A stretch of 62,000 nucleotides of DNA from positions 1 through 62,000 of the forward strand of contig JBBHKE010001474.1 of the NCBI GenBank assembly GCA_037447655.1. Reading direction: 5' to 3'. Below the pieces are notes generated by a model. It searched no databases. It was not told the origin of the DNA and was given only the letters and a program-made list of their open reading frames with translations. The number at the start of each line of letters is the position of its first letter. Position 1 is the stretch's first letter. Source of the DNA: Zygnema cylindricum (taxonomy: Eukaryota > Streptophyta > Zygnematophyceae > Zygnematales > Zygnemataceae). This document shows positions 55,001-62,000 of the stretch, piece after piece. The position numbers were made by a program, and so were the translations under genes.

Positions 55001-58000
55001 CAAGGTTTTGGGTTGAAGGTTGTGGGTTGAGGGTCGTTGGTCTACGGAGACATTTTATTTTTCTAGTTTTTTATGAAATAACATATAGGAACAGAAAGAC
55101 CTGTGTTTTTCTTTTTTTTGGCAGTGCTTGATGTCAGTAGCATCATTATTGAGCACAATTAGTGTTGCACTTTGTAGTTTAAATAAAGTCCGTTTACTGG
55201 TGTATAATACAAAGTTTGAGTCAGGGTGGAAATCACACAATTTGGAAAAGATGGTTGAAGGGATGTGAAAATCCTCCATGTTTCTCAATAAATTTGGTGG
55301 TTTTAATCATATTTCTATAAGTTTTTTTCTTGACCTTTGTTCTTTGAACAGATGACATCAAGTCATACTGGATTTGGGGCTTCTGGATTTCCCCTCTTTC
55401 ATATGCCCAGAATGCATTGAGTAACAACGAGTTTACCTCACCCAGATGGCAAAACGTGAGTTGTTTTTATTTTTTCCCCTTTCTTTTTTGACCATTTGAT
55501 TAAGATTAGCTTTCCTGTTTCACTCGAAATGTCAAAGCTTTTCATTTGCAATTTTCAACCACTCATTTGCGGCAGCTTGGTCTTTCAACGTTTCAGGGCT
55601 GCAGTATCTGATTTGTATTTTTGGTTTGTATTTGTTTGTTATTTATTTATTTTTTTTATTTTTTTTGGTACTCTCTCTGGGTCTCTTGAAAATTCAATGT
55701 TTATGAATTTTAATATGTTGTTTTTGCAGATTCTTGCACCGGAAGTTTCTGCTAATTATCCCGGACAAACAATGGGAGATTTTATCTTACAGTCTCGAAG
55801 CCTCTTTAAACCTGATTACTGGTATTGGATAGGAACCGGGGCATCTTTTGGCTTTTTAATTTTATGGAATGTCCTCCTCCCATTAGCACTCAAATTTTTG
55901 AATCGTAAGTACTCCATTTTTTCATTTTTTGTTTTCAAATCATATATAATTGTTTTTTTCATATATTAAAGCTTGTTGGACTAGATGTTACTTCATATAG
56001 ATCGAGGTTTTCGGGCGATATTACTATTTACATTTAAGCTTTTTCCAGCCAGTTCACTTTATACTTTGACGCTCCCTGTCTTTTCTTCTTTCCCATTTAT
56101 TTTGTCCTTTCCTATCTTCTCCCGTCTCCCTTTTTTCTTAGCCACCCCCTCCTCCCCATCTCTTTCCTTCTCTTTCCCCTGATTTTTATTCGTAAAAACT
56201 GTTTTCTCTCTTTCCTCTCTCTTTCCTCTAACGCCTCTCATCTGTTTCTCTTCCTTACCTGCCTCTCTTTTTCTTTCTCTGCTTTTTAATTCCCGGATTT
56301 CCGTTGTCGCTACTGGAAATCCTCAGGCCTCCCTCCCGTTTATTCACCTCTCATCCTTCTCTCCTTTTTTTCTGGATTTCACTTTTCCTTTTTTTACAGC
56401 CCTTGGAAAAACTCAACCTGTATTGTCGGAAGATGTTATTGAAGCGAAACACATTGCCCTAACAGGAGAGACAAAGGAAGAATTAAGAACTATTTCACGG
56501 GCTATAACAGAAAAGACAAGAAAGTTCGATAAGTTTCGAACTGGTGAGTTATAACCTATTGAAGTCTAATGCATTAAAAAAAAAAAAACTGCAGCTCTCA
56601 GTAAACTTCTGACTAGTGAGTTGTAACCAAGTGAACTTTTAAGTGATTTTTTATTGATTTCTTTGATTACGACTTGTTGTCGAAGAGACTTGCTGAAAGT
56701 TGCTCATGTAGATATTCTCGAGGAAAAAGTGTAATGTACATTCTTAGCAATAATTTGTGACTTTCAGTCCTCAAGAGATCACAATGTTATTAACTTTACT
56801 TTAATAGCTACGGTCGGAATTTTGGTCAGTGAAATCCATATTGTAATGCAAAAGCTGGTATTATAAGTGAAGATGTGTTCATAGTTAATAGATTTTTTAT
56901 TTTTTTTGCAGGTTCGAATCTGGGTCAAAAGTCAGGTCTTGGACAGCATTCTCACCTTGGACAAAAATCTGGACTCGGTCAAAATTCAAGTCTTGCACCA
57001 TCAGCAGCTTCTATACCACTCAGTAATGAGGGAGAGAGAAATAATGAGGGAGATGTTGCGGAAACTGGAGGAGAATCACGAAAGGGAATGATTCTCCCAT
57101 TCGAACCACTCTCTCTTTCCTTCCACAATGTTAATTATTATGTCGATATGCCGGCAGAAATGAAGGCGGAAAAGGGTACAGAAGATAGGTTACAGCTTTT
57201 GAGAAACGTTTCCGGAGCTTTTAGACCAGGTGTACTTACAGCTTTAGTTGGAGTTTCCGGGGCTGGAAAAACCACTCTAATGGATGTTCTTGCGGGACGT
57301 AAGACGGGAGGGTACATCGAGGGAGATGTTCGGGTATCCGGATATCCTAAAAACCAAGATACTTTTGCTCGAATTTCGGGATATTGTGAACAAAATGATA
57401 TTCATTCGCCCCAAGTGACTGTCTATGAATCGCTTCTTTATTCAGCGTGGCTTCGACTTCCTGCGGAAGTTGATCAGGACACAAGAGAGGTGAGATTCGT
57501 AGGGAATTTCTTTATATGTTTATTATTATTTTATTTTTTGGTGATTTTTGTCTTAAGCCAATAAACAAGAACTCATTTTTTGTTGATCCTAGGTTTGGTA
57601 ATTAACTTGATCTTTTCACTTACAATCTACATCCAAGAATGGTCGGAAAAGTATAAGATATTAATATAGGGAGACGGAGGCGCATAAGGAGATGAATTAG
57701 TGACTGAATAGATGAATATAGGAAATGGAAGAGTGAGAGGGACAGGGCTTGGGGTAGAGAGATAGAGAGCAGGTGGAGAGAGTATGAGGAACAGGTGGAG
57801 GCAAGAGCAAGTGGAAGAGTAAGTGGGACAGTTTCTGGGGTGGATGGAAGAGAGAGTGTTGACAGGGTTTCCTTCTTTTTTCAGGAGGGCTTGGTAACTG
57901 AATATATAAATATAGGAAATGGAAGAGCGAGAGGGACAGGGACTCGGGTGGAGGGAAGAGAGATCAAGAGGAAGAGTAAGACGGACAGGCTCTGGGTTGA

Positions 58001-60662
58001 AGGGAAGCCAGAGCAGAAGAGTGGTGACATGTTTCTATTTGTAGGTTGTTTTTTTAGGGGGGAGGGTTTCTGATTCCCTCGATAACTGCCCACGACAAGC
58101 AGGTTGAAATGACACTTTTCTTTTCTTTTCTTTTACTGACTTTCAACACACTTTTTTTCTTTTCTTTTCTTTTAATGACTTTCTACAGGCTTTTGTGGAG
58201 GAGGTGATGGATCTAGTTGAGCTCAGCACTCTGCGCGATGCGCTTGTGGGACTGCCAGGTGTCACCGGTCTGTCGACCGAACAAAGGAAACGCCTCACAA
58301 CTGCCGTGGAACTTGTGGCCAATCCCTCCATTATTTTCATGGATGAACCAACTTCAGGTAGACCAATTTCTCACACTCTCATCTTTTTGGTTTGTATTAT
58401 TATTCACGTTTAAGTTTTTAAAGTCATATTCTCATATTCTCCTATTCGTTTTTTCATTTATTTCCAGGTTTAGATGCTCGTGCCGCGGCTATTGTTATGC
58501 GCACAGTTCGTAATACAGTGGACACTGGCCGCACCGTGGTTTGTACTATACATCAACCTTCAATTGACATCTTCGAAGCTTTCGATGAACTTGTGCTCAT
58601 GAAGAGTGGTGGTCAAATTATCTATTGTGGTCCTCTCGGAGTAAATTCACAGATTATGGTTGACTATTTTCAAGCTATTGAAGGAGTTCCGAAAATTAAG
58701 GACGGTTATAATCCTGCAACTTGGATGTTGGAAATTTCACATCCTGCTGCTGCAGAAAAGATTGGAGTTGATTTTACAGATATTTTTGTGAAATCGGAAC
58801 GATACAGGTATTGTTTTCGCTCAAAATGCCCTACATCGTATTCACTTATTGGTCGGGTTCACGAGGAATTTTAGCAACGCATCATTGTTTTGGAGAGGTG
58901 TAGCTTTTTTTCCTTTCTCCTTTCTCCTCTGTTTCTTGTTAGGATATAGGTTGAGGTTGAAAAACTAGAATTGTAAACTGTAGCTCGGGAGCGATACTAT
59001 TGGTTTAAATATGAATTAAGATTGTATTCATTTTCTTATTATTGTTTTTGTTCACGAACATACTACTCTTTCCTTGTTGCCTATAGCTAACTGTAATCAT
59101 TATATATATACTATACACATCTGTTTGGCTTCAGGTTGAATGAGGAGCTTATTATTGCCCTAAAAACTCCTGCTGATGGTTACAAGGATCTCCACTTTGA
59201 GACGAAATACTCAACATCTGCTTGGACCCAGTTCTATGCTTGTCTTTGGAAACGGAGTCAAATGTATTGGCGAGCTCCGGAGTATAATGTTGTACGATTC
59301 TTTTTCTCACTCGTTATCGCTCTTCTCATTGGTTCTATCTTTTTTGACCTCGGAACGAAGAGAGCAACTCAACAAGATGTTTATAACGTTATGGGAGCTC
59401 TTTATATAGCGTCTCTCTTTTTGGGATGGTCGAATGCTACCACAGTTCAACCTATGTTATCGGTGGAAAGGACAATTTTTTACCGTGAAAGAGCAGCTGG
59501 TTTATACTCTGCGTTGCCGTATGCTCTTGCACAAGGGCTGATCGAAATTCCATACGTTTTTGTTCAGTGCATGCTGTATTCTGTCGTAACTTATGCGTTA
59601 GTCCAATTCCACTGGACTGCAGCAAAATTCTTCTGGTATTTTTTGTTCATGTTCCTCACTCTCCTTTTTTTCACGTATTACGGAATGATGGCTATTTCTA
59701 TCACTCCTAATGAGCAACTGGCCATGGTTGTTTCCATGTTCGCCTTCTGTCTCTGGATGCTTTTTTCGGGTTTCATTATCCAGCGGAAGGTGAGGCAGAT
59801 TTTTGCTTTCCTAGGTTTGTTTTTTTTGGGACGGTATTGAATATTGTTTTTGACAGTGGAAGTAGAGAGGTGACTGTGAAAACCCTACTGAAATTCATTG
59901 AAGTTATTGGGATGTCCATGACAGACCTCCGACATTCGAAGATCAATTCTTTAGCATTTTTGGTGTGCTTCGACAATTTCCAGCATTCATTGCATCCATC
60001 GATGGAGGATCCCCAGGAGGTTTTGTTAATATTTTTCTGTTTTACATTGCCTCCATCGTTGTTGTTTTCACAGAGAATTCCTGTATGGTGGAGATGGTTC
60101 TATTTCATCAATCCACTTGCATGGACACTTTATGGTCTTATCGCCTCTCAGGTGGGTCTGATATTTTCGATTTCAGGTCATAATTTTGTTCATACTGGGT
60201 GTTTATTTCAAGGAAGAGGTACATGTTGTGTCATCAATTTCAACGAGATGGTTAGAAAAAGTCTCTGTTAGAGTGCGGAATGTAAAGAAGATACAGACAG
60301 CTCAATGGATGAATGAATAAATAAGCAGATACTTGGAGATTTTGCTCTACCATAAAAGAGAGGGTGGTTTTTGAAAGAAGAGAAATTCATAGGAAAAACA
60401 TAAGAAATGAACGAAATGGAGGGTGTGCTGTAAACAGCTCTTCTCAACTTAAGATGTTATTTTTTGCCAGATGGGAGATTACACAAACATGATCGACCAA
60501 CCTGGAGAATCTCCACAGAGAGTGAAAGACTTTCTAAAAAGTTACTTCGATTACGAAAGTGACTTTTTGGGAGAAGTGGTCGCAATTCTTTTTGCCTTTA
60601 CAATGATGTTCTTTTGCATCTTTGCGTATGCCATTCGCAATCTCAACTTCCAGAAGCGGTAG
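49073..60662 (+). CDS. Full-size ABCG (PDR-type) transporter, 22 exons
   Basis: Plasma-membrane PDR proteins export hydrophobic metabolites or hormones using ATP; the substrate cannot be told here. Exons: 49073-49155, 49413-49558, 49798-49918, 50165-50253, 50574-50658, 51281-51440, 51848-51924, 52322-52375, 52856-52946, 53301-53416, 53620-53805, 53947-54075, 54280-54907, 55352-55455, 55730-55904, 56400-56543, 56912-57489, 58189-58357, 58468-58807, 59135-59789, 60074-60151, 60471-60662. All introns are GT-AG and phases agree (about 1465 codons). NBD1: GPPGAGKST (exon 5), ISGGQKKR (9), [14 protein letters not shown] (10). TMD1: exons 13-15. NBD2: GVSGAGKTT (17), LSTEQRKR and IIFMDEPTS (18), TIHQPS (19). 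TMD2: exons 20-22, ending NLNFQKR. Order is the reverse (NBD-TMD)2 of PDRs. The start codon was not found; TAA lies in exon 2 at 49443-49445. Confidence 0.92.
56912..57070 (+). other. Gly/Gln/Ser repeat in the PDR linker
   Basis: The start of exon 17 encodes LGQ-x-S/H units four times ([27 protein letters not shown]). They lie between TMD1 and NBD2, followed by a Glu/Asn/Gly-rich stretch before [12 protein letters not shown]. The linker of PDR proteins is variable, but this DNA-level ~18-24 bp repetition is local to this gene. Confidence 0.75.
57490..58188 (+). repeat. Long intron with purine-rich imperfect repeat
   Basis: PDR intron 17. Segments GGAAATGGAAGAGYGAGAGGGACAGGG recur near 57720 and 57915 (about 195 bp apart), along with an ATATAGGAAATGGAAGAG core. 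Two TTTCTTTTCTTTTCTTTT blocks precede the acceptor. Confidence 0.7.
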
Positions 60663-60749
60663 TTAGTTCCGAACAGTTTATTTTAAAAAAGGAAAAGGAT
60701 TGATTGTTGTGCTATTTTATACTTAAAATGGATACCTGCTTCCAGGAGA

Positions 60750-60755
60750 AATAAA
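60750..60755 (+). promoter_or_regulatory. Possible polyadenylation signal of PDR gene
   Basis: AATAAA 88 bp after the TAG stop; position is suitable, but no transcript end can be confirmed. Confidence 0.45.
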
Positions 60756-60889
60756 TGAAGGTGAGGAGCAGGTTCATTATTTTCTTAATTATAAAAGTTT
60801 GTATCTGCTAGTTATGTGAACTCACTTAATTTGTGATGTAGCATAGATATTTGTAGTAGAAAGAGTAAACTGCAAATAGTACACACAGA

Positions 60890-61655
60890 AAGCATGGGGA
60901 TCGGGGGAGGGAGAAGAGTCAAAGGGAGAGAAATGGAGTCAAAGAAGACATGGGCACTGGAGAAGGTGATCGAGCGGGGAAAGACAATTTGAATTGGAGA
61001 TAAAGATGATGGGATGGAGGATGACGGAAGGGGGTAGGGAGAGAGAGTGTGAGAGAAGGAAGAGGATGGTTAGAGTTGGGAGAGGGAATGGAATGAGTGA
61101 GAGAGACATGGGGGAGATGGGAGGAGAAGAAGAGAATATTAAGAAACGAAGGCAAAGAGAATGAGAGGTTCAAATAGCGTAGGAGAAAGATGTGGGAGAG
61201 AGCAAGCTGAATTTTCACAAGGAGGAAAAGAGAGACAGTAAGTGTGAAAAGAAGGGGAGGGGGGGGGGAGGGGGGGAGAGAGAGAGTGTTGGGTTGGAGA
61301 TAATTCAAGCGGCCAATGAGGGGGAGAAAGAGAGAAATGGATACAGATGGACATGGGAGACGGTGCACAGGAGGGGAGAGACAAAGGGAGTGGAGAGAAA
61401 AGTGATAAAAGGAGGGGAGATAAGGGAAATATCGAGAGAGACGTTGATGAAAAAAAGAAGGGTGGGTAGAAAGGGAATAAAAAATGGAGAGAGTGAGAGA
61501 GGTTTGCGAAGATATGGAGAAGAGAGAAGAGGAAGCAGCGACAGATGTGGAAAGACAGACGGAGAGAGGAAAATAAAGGGGAAAGGTAGGAAAGAGAGAG
61601 AAATGGGAGGAAATAGAAAGGTAGGAAACAGAGAGACAGATGAGAGCAAATAGAA
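60890..61655 (+). repeat. Purine-rich tract downstream of PDR
   Basis: About 760 bp dominated by GGGAGAGA, GAGAGAAA and a G run at 61256-61275. Frames of 114-173 codons on either strand are composition artefacts. Confidence 0.9.
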
Positions 61656-62000
61656 AGCAAAAGCTCCTGATTTAAGATATTGAACAGGAATTCATATCAA
61701 ATATTTTAATTCTAAGATTGTAGAAAAGGAATTTAAGTTAAATAATCCAATTACACATTTTGAATTCAAAGTTTTGGACCTGCACTTCTACATTATAAGT
61801 GTGATGCAGATATGTTATATGACAGATTTTACTCAAAATGCAGCTCTAAACTTTGCAACCATTCCCTCTTAATAGCGAAACAATTTAAGTACAGATGACT
61901 TTTCTCACCTGTAGGAACCTTACTCCTGGTTTTAAGCCAATCTCCACACAATGTCGAAGAAGTGTGGGGCAGAGAGTCACAATCCTTCCTAAGCGACTCT
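61656..62000. other. No gene recognised
   Basis: AT-rich end of the window with TTTAAGTT-like repeats; nothing supported. Confidence 0.6.

Overview
The window is eukaryotic nuclear DNA from a streptophyte plant. The evidence is a 22-exon full-size ABCG/PDR transporter, the remains of a plastid-type cysteine desulfurase gene with an N-terminal extension like a transit peptide, Ty1/copia elements and a plant-type LINE. The species cannot be read from sequence alone; the very high repeat load and the LINE type would suit a bryophyte, fern, lycophyte or charophyte as well as a seed plant. One assembly gap of 801 N lies at 44228-45028.

Layout. 1-848: 5' end of a minus-strand copia element (gag start, primer site, LTR) cut by the window edge. 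852-14.1 kb: a dense mosaic of short non-autonomous DNA transposons. One group has GGG... termini with 3-bp TAA or TGA target duplications (PIF/Harbinger-like); another has CACCG... termini flanked by TA (Tc1/mariner-like). A 5'-truncated minus-strand LINE lies at 9.3-11.4 kb. 14.6-23.75 kb: a SufS/NFS2-like cysteine desulfurase pseudogene on the plus strand. Its first intron contains two purine tracts and a decayed copia element at 15.3-19.1 kb. 24.7-27.8 kb: another decayed plus-strand copia element and a reversed LTR fragment. 28.96-40.31 kb: a minus-strand copia element whose 3' LTR was split by a younger plus-strand copia element (29460-35903, 5-bp duplication TCCGG). 40.3-48.9 kb: more DNA transposons, a direct segmental duplication and the right arm of a 0.9-kb inverted repeat matching 852-1790. 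49.07-60.66 kb: the PDR transporter on the plus strand, followed by a purine-rich tract.

Only the PDR gene looks like a functioning host gene, and even it has one in-frame TAA in its second recognised exon. The desulfurase has several nonsense and frame lesions and appears dead. The younger copia has near-identical LTRs but a stop in gag and a frame change after the protease, so it is probably not autonomous as assembled. Its primer-binding site matches the anticodon arm of initiator tRNA-Met, not the tRNA 3' end, which points to half-tRNA priming. I found no CRISPR array, operon or coherent gene cluster that would make up a new multi-gene system. The unusual signals are in the mobile elements and in how genes have decayed around them.
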